From Strigamia acuminata (taxonomy: Eukaryota; Arthropoda; Chilopoda; Geophilomorpha; Linotaeniidae): a stretch of 64,000 nt of DNA. Position 1 is the stretch's first letter. Every line of letters begins with the position of its first letter. The translations under genes were made by a program, and so were the position numbers. The stretch covers positions 13,702,001-13,766,000 of the forward strand of contig OX442319.1 in the NCBI GenBank assembly GCA_949358305.1, read 5' to 3'. The notes beneath the pieces are model-generated. The model searched no databases and had not been told where the DNA came from. It saw only the letters and a list, made by a program, of their open reading frames with translations. Shown in pieces: positions 10,230-20,618 of this stretch.

Positions 10230-11345
10230 ATGGCAAATGCTTCACCAGAACTTGTAGCAATACAGACGGTATTACAAAATTTAGTGGTTAATAGAAGAAA
10301 TCCAGTTGACTTTGATCCGGCGACAGGAAATATTGACACATGGCTGATCGGATATGAAGATACAATAGCCGATGACACCGAGAGAATTAAACATCTATCA
10401 ATTGTGCTGAAATCCTCCGCATCATCGTGGTATCTAGACCAACTTCCACAACATCCGACTAGAACATGGATTCAATGGAAAGATGCGTTGAAGGCAAAAT
10501 TCAGACGACAAATAACAACAATTTTGTCGAAATTACAGGCAATGCAGCACAAAGATGGGACAGCTTTGGAACATATGCAGAAAATATTAAAAGAATGTTC
10601 TTTTGCGAGACCAGCATTTACTGAAGAACAAAAGATATTTCATGTGTTTCAAGGACTTAAAAAGGTGACTAGAGATAAATTGGTAGTCAATTTTCCAAAG
10701 ACATTGGATCAATTAACATCTCAACTTGGATTATTGGAAGCTCATGCATTCAGTGAGGACCCTGCAGAAGTTTTACTAACCCTACTGCAAAAAGCTGTTG
10801 ATACAACAGGCGAGGTGAAACCAAGCTTGTTAGTTGAACCGAGCGACGTCAATAAAACCAAAGACGAGTTGTTAGCAGAGGTCAAAGTGCTAAGACAACA
10901 GCAGCAGTTTGGGGAAGCTCAATATGCAGAGGTTACTCCAGTCTTCTATCAAAATCAATGGTATACACCACATCCAAACCAGGCCCAGTTCTACAATAGA
11001 GGTAACTTTAGAGGACGATCTGGACAACAACGTGGATGGTGGAATGGCAATAATAGGAACCAAGGAAGAGGATGGAGTGACAATAGAGGTCAAAACAGAG
11101 GTAATTGGAATAATCAGTGGAATGATTCAGGTCAAGGATTCCAACAGCAAAATCCACAACAGCAGTGGAATCCACCACAACAGCAATGGAATCCACCACA
11201 AGGACAAAGACCACAGGGGAATCCGAATAACCAAGGCCATCCACAAAATCCGAATTATAAAGGTAAAAATTTTATTGAAAATTACCGAGGCCGAGGAAAT
11301 CGAGGAGCCCCACGTGGTGGACCACCTAATGCATTGGGAAACTAG
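10230..11345 (+). CDS. gag: Gag of Ty3/gypsy element 1
   Basis: The frame gives 371 aa from the first in-frame ATG. It has a capsid-type retrotransposon Gag domain (residues about 30-170; SSWYLDQLPQHPT, then WKDALKAKFR) and a Gln/Asn/Gly-rich tail with RGG-like repeats (about 240-371). There is no CCHC zinc knuckle; the Arg/Gly tail probably does the RNA binding. The same frame stays open about 130 codons upstream to a stop near 9838 without any ATG, and a splice-acceptor-like CTCTCAG lies at about 9895-9901, so a longer Gag made from a spliced leader is possible. The frame ends in TAG at 11343, directly after GGGAAAC. Confidence 0.9.
   Translation: MANASPELVAIQTVLQNLVVNRRNPVDFDPATGNIDTWLIGYEDTIADDTERIKHLSIVLKSSASSWYLDQLPQHPTRTWIQWKDALKAKFRRQITTILSKLQAMQHKDGTALEHMQKILKECSFARPAFTEEQKIFHVFQGLKKVTRDKLVVNFPKTLDQLTSQLGLLEAHAFSEDPAEVLLTLLQKAVDTTGEVKPSLLVEPSDVNKTKDELLAEVKVLRQQQQFGEAQYAEVTPVFYQNQWYTPHPNQAQFYNRGNFRGRSGQQRGWWNGNNRNQGRGWSDNRGQNRGNWNNQWNDSGQGFQQQNPQQQWNPPQQQWNPPQGQRPQGNPNNQGHPQNPNYKGKNFIENYRGRGNRGAPRGGPPNALGN
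11336..11342 (+). promoter_or_regulatory. -1 ribosomal frameshift site GGGAAAC at gag stop
   Basis: The heptamer GGGAAAC is in the X-XXY-YYZ register of gag (GGA AAC, then TAG at 11343-11345). A -1 slip here enters the pol frame, which is open from this point to 15142. Both heptamer type and register are canonical. A downstream stimulator structure was not established. Confidence 0.8.
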
Positions 11346-11416
11346 AATGGCCACAAAGACGAAATAACAAAAAGAAAAGAAGAAAAAGGAAATTAGAAAT
11401 TATCGAGTTACACGCT

Positions 11417-14400
11417 ATGGATGAACTTTTGCAGATTCCAGTAGTATTAAATGGTATGGAAATTACTGGTGTCTTGGATTCTGGAGGTTTTCGTAATATC
11501 ATCAGTGAAGATTTGGTGAGAACTCTGCAGCTCAAATATCAACCCTGCCCAGGTGTTCGATTGAGAGTTGTGGATGGCTCATTGATAATCCCAGAAGGAA
11601 AAACCAGGATTACCATTGATGTTGGACAACAACAACATACCATCGAAGTGTTGATTGTCAATGGATTTGGACGACATTTACTGCTAGGAGATAATTTCTT
11701 AAGATCTGCAAAGTGTAAACTCGACTATGACCAACAGAAGATCTTTGTAGGCCCAAAAGATGAACAACAAGAAGTTTTCCCAATGTCAAAGAATTATACT
11801 GATGTAAATTACATAGCCCGAGTTTTAAAACCAATAACAATTCCAGCATTACATGAATGTGTAGTTCCAATAAAAATTGCAAAGAAAGTAGATGATGAAC
11901 TATTCATAGAACCACTCAGTGGAGTAATTGATCGTTTTGGAGTGATTTGTTGCAAAACATTGACTAAATTCAGAAAAGGTGAAGGAGTTCTGCGAGTTGC
12001 GAATCCAACTAAAAAGACAATCTATTTAGGAAAAAACTCAGCAATAGCAAAAGCTTTTTATGTAATTGAGTCTGGCGTGCTTGATGAAAATAGAGTTGAT
12101 CAATTTGACTTTAGCACGGCCATGGCAAATGATAATATGACGCCATCACAACAAGAACTGATGCGACAACTGCTAGAGAAAAATTCTGATAGATTTGCGA
12201 AAACTGACAATGATTTAGGCAGAGCTCACGCGATTAAACATCGAATTGATACTGGAGATTCTCCTCCAATCCATTTACAACCTTATAGAAGATCAATTAA
12301 GGAGAAAGAAATCGAGGATGCAGAAACAAAGAAGTTACTTGACCAGGGAGTCATTAGAGAATCCGAGAGCCCATGGAGTGCACCAGTACTACTCATCAAG
12401 AAGAGAGATGGCAAATGGAGATTTTGTGTAGATTGGAGACGGTTAAACGCGGTAACAAAGAAAATGGTTTATCCCTTACCACGTATTGATGACACCCTAG
12501 ATCAATTAGCGGGTGCGAAGTATTTTTCAATGATGGATCTCATCCAGGGATATCACCAAGTCGAAATAGACGAACAAGATCGTGAAAAGACAGCGTTTAC
12601 CACGTCTAGCGGACATTATGAGTTTAATGTCCTTGGAATGGGATTATGTAACAGCCCAGCCGCCTTTCAAAAATTGATGAACAAAGTGCTTGGTAACCTC
12701 CTGGGAAAAGTATGCATTGCATATCTTGACGATTTGATAGTGTTTTCAAAGACTTTCGATCAGCACCTCGTTGATTTGGAGGCAGTTTTCCAAAAGCTTA
12801 GAACAGCGAATCTCAAAGTTAAGCTGAGTAAATGTACGTTTGCGACACACACCATACGATATCTCGGACATGTGGTTGATGCTGAAGGTATTTCACCGGA
12901 TCCCAGGAATTTGGATTCTGTGGCGAAGTTTCCGATTCCTGTGAACGTTAAACAACTACGTGGTTTTCTAGGATTATGCTCGTATTACCGGAAATTTATT
13001 AAAAGTTTTGCGGACATTTCCAAACCTCTGGTGAATCTAACCAAAAAAGATGAAAAGTTTGATTGGGGACCTCCCCATGAGAAAGCATTCCACACGCTTC
13101 GAACAGCATTAATAACAGTGCCGGTGTTAGCACATCCAGATTTTACTCAGCCCTTCATGATTTCATGCGATGCAAGTGCCTATGGATTAGGAGCTATTTT
13201 GAAGCAAAAAGTCAACAATCAAGAGCGTGTCATCGCTTATGCAAGTCGTATGATGAGCACAGCAGAAATGAATTACACTGCAACTGAAAGGGAAATGTTA
13301 GCAATCATTTTTGCTATTGAAAAGTTTAGACCGTACTTATATGGACAGAAATTCCAAATTATTACCGACCATTCTGCCCTCCAATGGCTGAAAGGAGTCC
13401 GAAATCCAAATGGACGTCTAGCCAGGTGGGCGCTGCAACTAGCTGAGTATGATTTTGAAATATTTCATAAAAGCGGCAAGAAACATACAGATGCCGATGC
13501 TTTAAGTAGGATCCAGGAAGAATTAAGTGAAGAAGAAATAGAAAAATTACCTTCGCTTTTCTTGGAAAACTTGGACCTCCCTGTTGAACAGAGGAAGGAT
13601 CCCAAACTTCTGGACCTCATAACAGCGCTAGAAAACCAAGAGCAACTTCCAAGAAGAAGAAGACGACCACTAAAGCAGTTCGTTCTTCAAAACAAAACGT
13701 TGTTCAGGAAGAAAAAACTTAACAGTTCCCTGAACATGGAAGATTTACTACTAGTAGTTCCAAAACAACTTCAAAAAGATGTATTGCATGAAATGCACGA
13801 TGGATTACTAGGAGCTCATTTGGGATTGGCAAAAACGTGGAAACGGGTAAGAACACGATTCTTCTGGACAAGAATCTACAAAGATGTCAGAAATTACGTC
13901 TTGTCCTGCCAACATTGCGCAAAAGCAAAAACAATGACAACGCCAGCTAAAGGATTAATGCAGCCATGGTCAACAGTCTCAAAGCCCTTTGAGCGAATTG
14001 GAATAGATACACTTGGACCTTTTCCATTATCACGTCTTGGAAATAAACATGTTTTTGTTGTAACTGATTACCTTTCTAGAAATGCAATAGCTAGACCAGC
14101 AGCAGCAGCTACAGCGTTAGAAGCAGCAAAAACATTGCTTTATGAAGTTATTCTGAAAGAAGGCAGTCCAAGAGAAATCCTAAGCGACCGGGGAACCGAA
14201 TACAGGAATAAAATGGTTGAGGAAGTCTCAAATATGTTTAAAAGTTTGCATAAAACTACGTCAGGATACCATCCAAGAACAAATGGATTAACTGAGAGAT
14301 TTAATGCGACATTCGCAAAAATGTTGCAAAGTTATGTTAATGAAGAACACACTGACTGGGACGAATTTCTTCCATTTCTCCTGTTTTCGTATAACACGGC

Positions 14401-15142
14401 CGTTCATGAAACAACAGGATATACACCACACTATTTACTTCGTGGATATGATGTGGATTTGACAGTAGATGTTAATTTGGACCTGCCACAGAAAGAATTT
14501 ACCTTAAGGACAGCAAAATTCATTCGAGCAGCCAGGAAAATTGCAAATGAGAGACTTGAAAAACAATCTGTAAAAAGTAAGAAAAGATTTGATGAAGATA
14601 GAGTCAACAAAGAATTTGAACCAGGTGAATTGGTTTATCTGAAAACCATCAACAGAAAAGTTGGCTTGTCAGAGAAGCTTTTACCGCAATTTTCCGGCCC
14701 GTATGAAATTGTGCGAAGAACTGCACCTAATGACTATGAAATCATCAATTCTACAAGAAAGAAAAGTGATATAGTGAATGTAGAAAGGTTAAAGCCATAT
14801 AAGGAACGAATTGAAGAAGAAATAGATGAAGTTCTGAAAGATATGCCAGAAAAGAAAGTAAAATTTGCTGAAAAAGTGAAAAAAATCAGTAAAAATGGTG
14901 AAATTGTGGTTGAAAACACAGAAAAACCAGTGAAAACAACAAGAATCAAGCCAAAGGAGCGTTATATAGATGATACGGAACAAATTTCATTGAAATCGCT
15001 ATTTGAATCACAGCCCACGAACGAAAATGATAAAAACCAACTTAAAAATCCGCCACCAGATGGCGCAAACACAAAAAATGATGATTTCCGGTCGCGCAGA
15101 CTCAGACCGTTGAAACGAAAAGATTATCGTCATGGCTACTAA
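11417..15142 (+). CDS. pol: Pol of Ty3/gypsy element 1 (PR-RT-RH-IN)
   Basis: The frame gives 1241 aa from the first ATG, but it is open from 11336, so the product is probably a Gag-Pol fusion made by the -1 shift. Order: aspartic protease (LDSGG near residue 21), reverse transcriptase (YLDDLIVFS near 435), RNase H (CDASAYGLGA near 583; the chain TDHSALQWL follows), integrase with an HHCC finger (HDGLLGAHLG to CQHCAKAK, about 793-830), and a D,D35E core (GIDTLG near 861, SDRGTEY near 923, GLTERFN near 957). All catalytic residues I looked for are present and there is no internal stop. The tail (about 1080-1241) is Lys/Glu-rich with no clear chromodomain. Confidence 0.95.
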   Translation: MDELLQIPVVLNGMEITGVLDSGGFRNIISEDLVRTLQLKYQPCPGVRLRVVDGSLIIPEGKTRITIDVGQQQHTIEVLIVNGFGRHLLLGDNFLRSAKCKLDYDQQKIFVGPKDEQQEVFPMSKNYTDVNYIARVLKPITIPALHECVVPIKIAKKVDDELFIEPLSGVIDRFGVICCKTLTKFRKGEGVLRVANPTKKTIYLGKNSAIAKAFYVIESGVLDENRVDQFDFSTAMANDNMTPSQQELMRQLLEKNSDRFAKTDNDLGRAHAIKHRIDTGDSPPIHLQPYRRSIKEKEIEDAETKKLLDQGVIRESESPWSAPVLLIKKRDGKWRFCVDWRRLNAVTKKMVYPLPRIDDTLDQLAGAKYFSMMDLIQGYHQVEIDEQDREKTAFTTSSGHYEFNVLGMGLCNSPAAFQKLMNKVLGNLLGKVCIAYLDDLIVFSKTFDQHLVDLEAVFQKLRTANLKVKLSKCTFATHTIRYLGHVVDAEGISPDPRNLDSVAKFPIPVNVKQLRGFLGLCSYYRKFIKSFADISKPLVNLTKKDEKFDWGPPHEKAFHTLRTALITVPVLAHPDFTQPFMISCDASAYGLGAILKQKVNNQERVIAYASRMMSTAEMNYTATEREMLAIIFAIEKFRPYLYGQKFQIITDHSALQWLKGVRNPNGRLARWALQLAEYDFEIFHKSGKKHTDADALSRIQEELSEEEIEKLPSLFLENLDLPVEQRKDPKLLDLITALENQEQLPRRRRRPLKQFVLQNKTLFRKKKLNSSLNMEDLLLVVPKQLQKDVLHEMHDGLLGAHLGLAKTWKRVRTRFFWTRIYKDVRNYVLSCQHCAKAKTMTTPAKGLMQPWSTVSKPFERIGIDTLGPFPLSRLGNKHVFVVTDYLSRNAIARPAAAATALEAAKTLLYEVILKEGSPREILSDRGTEYRNKMVEEVSNMFKSLHKTTSGYHPRTNGLTERFNATFAKMLQSYVNEEHTDWDEFLPFLLFSYNTAVHETTGYTPHYLLRGYDVDLTVDVNLDLPQKEFTLRTAKFIRAARKIANERLEKQSVKSKKRFDEDRVNKEFEPGELVYLKTINRKVGLSEKLLPQFSGPYEIVRRTAPNDYEIINSTRKKSDIVNVERLKPYKERIEEEIDEVLKDMPEKKVKFAEKVKKISKNGEIVVENTEKPVKTTRIKPKERYIDDTEQISLKSLFESQPTNENDKNQLKNPPPDGANTKNDDFRSRRLRPLKRKDYRHGY

Positions 15143-16308
15143 AGTTCTTTGCAACGGTGAACGCAGATAATAGCGTGACCCGAAACAAAGTCTTCTACGG
15201 ATTATTTGTTGATAAATTGTGTTAAATTGTGTGTTAAAAGGTTTGTGTGCATGTTATGAATGTTTTTAGGTGATTTTAGAAATGAAGTGTGATGTTTTTA
15301 ACGTCCTTATGAACGAATTTCGTGAAATAAAATTCACCGCCATTTTCCTCACTTGTGTCAAATATTAATTAGGTGAAGACATTCTAGACTAAATTTTAAA
15401 TAGTTGAAGATTAAATTTAATAAAATATTGTTGTGAGATAAAATAATTTTAGAATATGAAAGGAATTAAGATAAACAATGGTGCGAATGGCTGGGAATGT
15501 GAAAGGACCCATCGCAACCTTCGCCATCTGCACTGAATTTCATTGGGTTTATTAAATAGGATAAAAATTAGAAATAATCAAAAATTAATAGTAATGACAC
15601 GAGTGTTCGAAGGATGCGATGAAAATAAATAATTGCGAATTTTGTTGAAAATGAATAAATTTGAATTGATTTTGACAAACTGTAAATATTTTGTGATGAA
15701 ATTTTTGATAAATTTAATGTAAATATTTCACGGCATAATTTTGATTGAATGTAAATAAGAGTTAATTGTTGTAAATAATTGAAATGTGTTGATGTTTTAA
15801 CGGTATTGTTAATTTTAAAGAAAATTAGAGAAATTGGAAAAATATTTTTTGAATTTGTTTATTCCCACTTTGAAAATTGTTAAGAATTGTAATTGATTAT
15901 GAAAATGCTTGTTTGTAGTGTGAATGATTTTGAGTATTGTGCAAAAATATGAATTTTGATTTTGATAATTTAACTTTGACAAAAATTTTTCTTTTGATTT
16001 ATGTTTTTGTTGGATTTTTCAAACATGTAAAAATGAAAAAATGGAAAAGCAGAAATTGTATTAGTGATATTAAGTTAGTTTAAGTTGAATTATTTTATGA
16101 TTTAATTGGAATAGTAACATTGGAATAAAAGGGAGTAAAGTTAACTCCAGAATGATTTAAGTTTGTGTGATAATAATGAAACAACTGAGTGATAACTTAT
16201 GAAGGGTAGAAGTAGCCGAACATTCCTTAAAGAATGTCCGATTTAAAAGACACCTGTCTGGTACCGAAATTTGTATTTTGGGGTCCAAAACACAGCAAAA
16301 AAGGGAGT
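15143..16308 (+). other. 3' non-coding region of element 1, with polypurine tract
   Basis: About 1.17 kb of AT-rich sequence without long frames separates the pol stop from the 3' LTR. AAAAAAGGGAGT at about 16297-16308 abuts the LTR and is the expected plus-strand primer (polypurine tract). Confidence 0.75.
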
Positions 16309-16881
16309 TGTCACGTGTACGAACCGTGCCAATTGATGCGCGATTCGTAGCACGTAATTCGAATCATTATTAGGTTAAATGTTGCTAAATTTCGGCCACA
16401 GATGGCGCTGACGGTTGGACTCCGTCATCGCCATGTGATGGACCGATCAATTCAATTATGGGGTTTATGGCAGATTTGCTATAAATAAGGAGCCCGCACT
16501 AAGACAGCTCTCTAATCACTTTTGCTTTTCAGGAACTAGAGAGTCTGATGTCGCCTCAATAAAGAGCGCGGCTGATGACTATAAAACCAATTTGATTGCA
16601 TTACATTTAGATTATCACACAGTTGTTTTATAACCCAATTAATAAAGGTTGTACATTTGATAAATGTAAAATGATAGTTTATCCAAATAACATTCTGACC
16701 TGTTTGAGAATAAATGTAACTGAATTTAAAAGGGATCGAACAAACTCTGTTTGTCCGGTCAAATAAATCTGAATTGAATTTAAAGCATAAATGAATCTCA
16801 TTCCTTCCTTTTCACACTCATTAAAACCCCAATTAAACACAGTTGCGTGGAAACCTGATCAGGCCCGGAATCCACGTAACA
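16309..16881 (+). repeat. 3' LTR of element 1
   Basis: This 573-bp copy appears identical to 8414-8986 by eye. The target-site copy GTAT follows at 16882-16885. Confidence 0.92.
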
Positions 16882-17040
16882 GTATTCTGTGCTTATGTAT
16901 AAGGAAGAAAACAAACCTACATAGTGAAAAATAGCTTTAATTATGCAGTGTTTTGAATTTTAACACACCCGGGAACATTTCTAAAAAATTAAAAAATTAA
17001 ATTAAAAACAAAAAATTATTCCGTCAAAAATTCCACGAAA

Positions 17041-18613
17041 TTATACCCGGGGTGGACAGAACTCTGGATGAGTGTCCATTTCGCTGACCATGCACGATTT
17101 GACGTCCTGAAAAACGAGTAAACCAGCGTGGGTTTCCACGTCGCATCGGGGCACCTGGAAACACGCCAATTCCGGATGATGATCGCACTTTCCGGGCGCG
17201 TTGGGGAACTTGTAGCATTCGAGCCGGTAACAGCCGTCCTCGGTTTCGGCGAGTATCACTTTAAAGTAGTGCGAGAGGATCGACGACGTGTTGTAAATGC
17301 GGCAATTCGCGTCTAGCAAAGGCCTAGTCATTTAATTAGTCGGTGTGGGAATTTTAGTTTGGTTTGATTTCTGGTTTTTACATCGTGGAGTAGAGCGGTC
17401 CCGAGCACACGTAGACGTTTTTGTATCTTTCGGTCAGGAATTTCACGTAGTGGTAGAAATCGTCCCACAAACTGTTGCTCTGCAACAAGCTGCGGTGGAG
17501 CTGCAGAGGAATGGTCAATTTATAGTAGAAAATTGAGGTTTTTAGCATAAAATATCGAATTTTATTGCCTTAAAATTGTGTTTTAGTGCCTAAAATTGTG
17601 AATTATTGATTAAAACAATGTTTTAGTGCCTAAAATTGCTATTTAATGCCTAAAATTGCATTTTAGTGTCTAAAGTTTTATTTTAGTGCCTATAATTTGT
17701 GTTTTATTGCCTAAAATTGTGTTTTAGTGCTTAAAATTATTTTAGTGCCTAAAATTATTTTAGTGCCTAAAATTATTTTAGTGCCTAAAATTGCGTATTA
17801 GTGCCTAAAATTGCGTATTAGTGCCTAAAATTTTATTTTAGTCCCTACACTTTGTGTTTTATTGTTTAAAATTGTGTATTAGTGCCTAAAATTATGTATT
17901 AGTGCCTAAAATTGTGTATTAGTGCCTAAAATTGTGTATTAGTGCCTAAAATTGTGTATTAGTGCCTATAATTTATGTTACAGTGCTTAAATTTGTGTGT
18001 TACTGCTTAAAATTTAATTTTGGTGCCTAAAGTTTGATTTTAGTGCCTGTAATTTGTGTTTTCTTGCCTAAAATTGAGTTTTCTTGTTTACAATTCTGTT
18101 TTCTTGCCTTAAATTCTGTTACATTGTCCAAAATTGTTTTCTCGCCTAAAATTTGTCTTTTATATTTACACATTTTTTTACCTGTGGCGAACTATGGGAA
18201 TAATAACACGGATCGAACTGAAAATTCGTGTGGCGTTGAATCGCATCCACAAGTTTCGTTTCTCCCCCGGAAACGCAAAAGCTTTGACACGTCTTCTTCT
18301 CTACGTGTTCCAGCGTCCAAACCGGCAGCCCCGTCAAAACATTGTAACACACTTGATTCCGCTCACCGCAAAGACCCGCGACGCTCGGAAAACCCGTTTC
18401 CGGTTGCACGCATTCGCTGTTCGTGACCCAGCTCAGCCGCACACGACCGGTGATTGACGACGGAGCAGAAAACTGCGCCGGTTCGATATGCCGGGGCTCG
18501 ACCTGGCAACATTGCGACGGTGCGTGAGATCTGCACGCGTCGGACGGGTTGAAGAATGCGCTGATTGCTGCAGCTAACGGGAACGAGTAACACATCACAC
18601 GAATTCGATTCAT
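17041..18613 (-). CDS. EndoG-like protein 2, catalytic DRGH motif not found
   Basis: The exons on the minus strand are 18182-18613, 17382-17500 and 17041-17323 (277 aa). Exon 2 is 119 bp, exactly as in EndoG-like 1, and the intron phases (0 and 2) are the same. Conserved EndoG-type blocks are TGLPVWTLEHV, SPQ...NSLWDDFYHYVKF, NVYVCSGPLYS, SHYFKVILAE and a C-terminal GLLVFQDVKS. The place of the DRGH motif reads SGGETKLVDAIQRH, with no DRGH. The N-terminus has a hydrophobic stretch (MCYSFPLAAAISAFF) that could be a signal or mitochondrial anchor. It is convergent with EndoG-like 1, with Ty3 element 1 in between. It is likely a diverged, non-catalytic paralogue; the original role in DNA degradation cannot be assumed. 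Confidence 0.75.
17540..18150. repeat. 18-19-bp minisatellite (GTGCCTAAAATTGTGTTTTA)
   Basis: About 30 degenerate copies of a TGCCTAAAATTG-based unit fill nearly all of intron 1 of EndoG-like 2. It resembles, in position but not in sequence, the array inside intron 2 of EndoG-like 1. Confidence 0.9.
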
Positions 18614-19923
18614 TTTTCTTATGGTGTGCTGTGGGGGAATGAAAATTCGACTTGAAATTTTGAGTGCGGAAAAGTAGTGCTACGAGTGTGTGTGTTGGAA
18701 TTGGTATTGTTGAACTGTAGTGCCCTCTGTTATTGAAAAATACAATGAGGAGCAAGCGGTCACATGGCAATAACTTAGTGTTAAATTAAAATCAAATATA
18801 ACGGTTTCTTTTTATTTTACGAGATAAATTCAAATATATTTCTTCGTGTTTGTTTATGGAAAATTTCATATTTTTATTTTCCCTTCGATCGGTTGATTTG
18901 CAAAGAAATTCAAAACATTTTCAACGGCTAGAAGCGCCATTTTGTTCCGACATGTAGGTGTTGCTGTTCCTACATGTGGAGTGATGGCTAAAAAATAAAA
19001 AATAAAAAATTATTGGAAAAAAAAAATTTATATTTGTTTTGTTTTTACTGCAATTTGGTAAACTCATTAAAGGGTCGTCAGGCTTAATTGGTTCCTCTTC
19101 CAGTACATCTAAAGCAGCTGCTTGGATTGTTTTGTTTTTTAGAGCTGACACCAATGCTGTTTGATCAACAAGTGGTCCTCTTTTAATAAATAAAATAAAC
19201 TTTGAGCACACAAATTTCTTTCGGTCAAAGATTGCAATCCTACCGGCTTATATTAACAAATATTGCATTTGGTTTCATTTTCATGAATGCATCGTCATTA
19301 AAAGTGTGGTAAGTGTCAGCAGTAAGCGTTGAACACACGATAAGAAAATCTGATTGCTGCAATAACTGCGTGAAATTCACTTTTTCAACCGTTGGCAAAC
19401 CGCCTGTAAATTTTTAACCACTTTTAGTATTTTTAACTGACTCAATGCATACATTTAGATTATATATAAATACTTAGTTCAACATCAAACACATCGCAGT
19501 AAAGAATCTTCTTTGGTTCGAACGGTTGAAGCCGTTTAGCCAGTGCTTGACCAATTCTCCCGAAGCCGAAAATGCCGATAACAGAATCGGCAATGTCGGT
19601 GCCAAACATCCAATTGGAAGTATAAGTCTTAATCCACTCACCACTTTAAAACAATATTAAACAAATTTTCAAATTGTCTAAAGATTTTGTATACTTTCTA
19701 ATGGAATTCGTCGCTTCAACGACTCTTCGAGCGGCCGACAACATCAAAGCTATTCCCAACTCAGCTACTGTGTTTGTAAGCACATTTGGTGTGTGGCATG
19801 CTGTAATCCCCCTGCAGAAAGTGATTAATTATTAATATTTTTTAAATTGACTTTTGGTCTAATACCTCTCTGTGCATTCCTTTATGTCCACATGGTCAAA
19901 TCCAACTGAATAAGTGCTGATAC

Positions 19924-20599
19924 TGTTGTCACGATTAATTCTGTTGGTATAATTAATTCTAAACAATATCGCGCAAAAACTAATTCGCGCAATAGTAATG
20001 GGCAAAGTTCGTAGATTTCCCTAAACGTTGTTTCCTTCAAATGTGGACATCCAGAAACTCAGGAAACCTAATACTCGCGTTTGACTAACATAATTTATAT
20101 TGGACAGTTCCTTGCTTACGACGGGTGTTTGTAGGCATAAAAGAATGGAAGCACGATGATATAAACCTAAAGTGGGAAGGGGATATCATCGGGCAGTGAT
20201 AATATAAAAGATGTCGGCTTGGAAAATAGCGCAATAGGGTTAGATGTAGGAGCGCTTATTGAAGGCGCAAATAATAGAGGACTAAATCTAAATGTTACTA
20301 AAGGAGAATGGTGTTATCCAGTAGAGAGCATAAGAAGAAGTGATTAAACTTAGGATGATTGGAAAGAAGAAGACTCAGTCATGTGACTGGTCAGATCAAT
20401 TAGAGAAGGGGGTGGAAAGGTGAAAATAAGAGTTCAATTGTAGAAATAATGATATGCGCATCATCCAGATTGCGCATTCATTAACTGAAGATGAGTAAGC
20501 GAGATGAATCATCACGAGTGAGAGAAACAAGAAAATATTATAAGAAATAAGATTGGGTTATTCTAAAATAAAAATAGGCGGGTAGACGTGCCCGTGACA
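19924..20599 (-). repeat. 3' LTR of element 2
   Basis: This 676-bp copy appears identical to 33608-34283. It contains ATTGCGCATT and AGCGCAATAGG motifs related to the palindrome that is frequent throughout the element. Confidence 0.92.
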
Positions 20600-20618
20600 T
20601 CCCCCTCCCCTTAAACCT
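20600..20618 (-). promoter_or_regulatory. Polypurine tract of element 2
   Basis: In sense, TTTAAGGGGAGGGGGA runs directly into the TGTCAC start of the 3' LTR. This is the expected plus-strand primer. Confidence 0.8.

Larger units (their letters stand above)
8410..16885 (+). mobile_element. Ty3/gypsy LTR retrotransposon 1, apparently intact
   Basis: The two 573-bp LTRs (8414-8986 and 16309-16881) look identical by eye, start TGTCACGTG and end CGTAACA, and are flanked by GTAT on both sides (8410-8413 and 16882-16885). Between them are a gag frame, a -1 pol frame with protease, reverse transcriptase, RNase H and integrase in Ty3/gypsy order, and a purine run before the 3' LTR. There is no env-like third ORF. 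LTR identity and open frames mean a recent insertion. It lies between the two EndoG-like genes. Confidence 0.95.
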
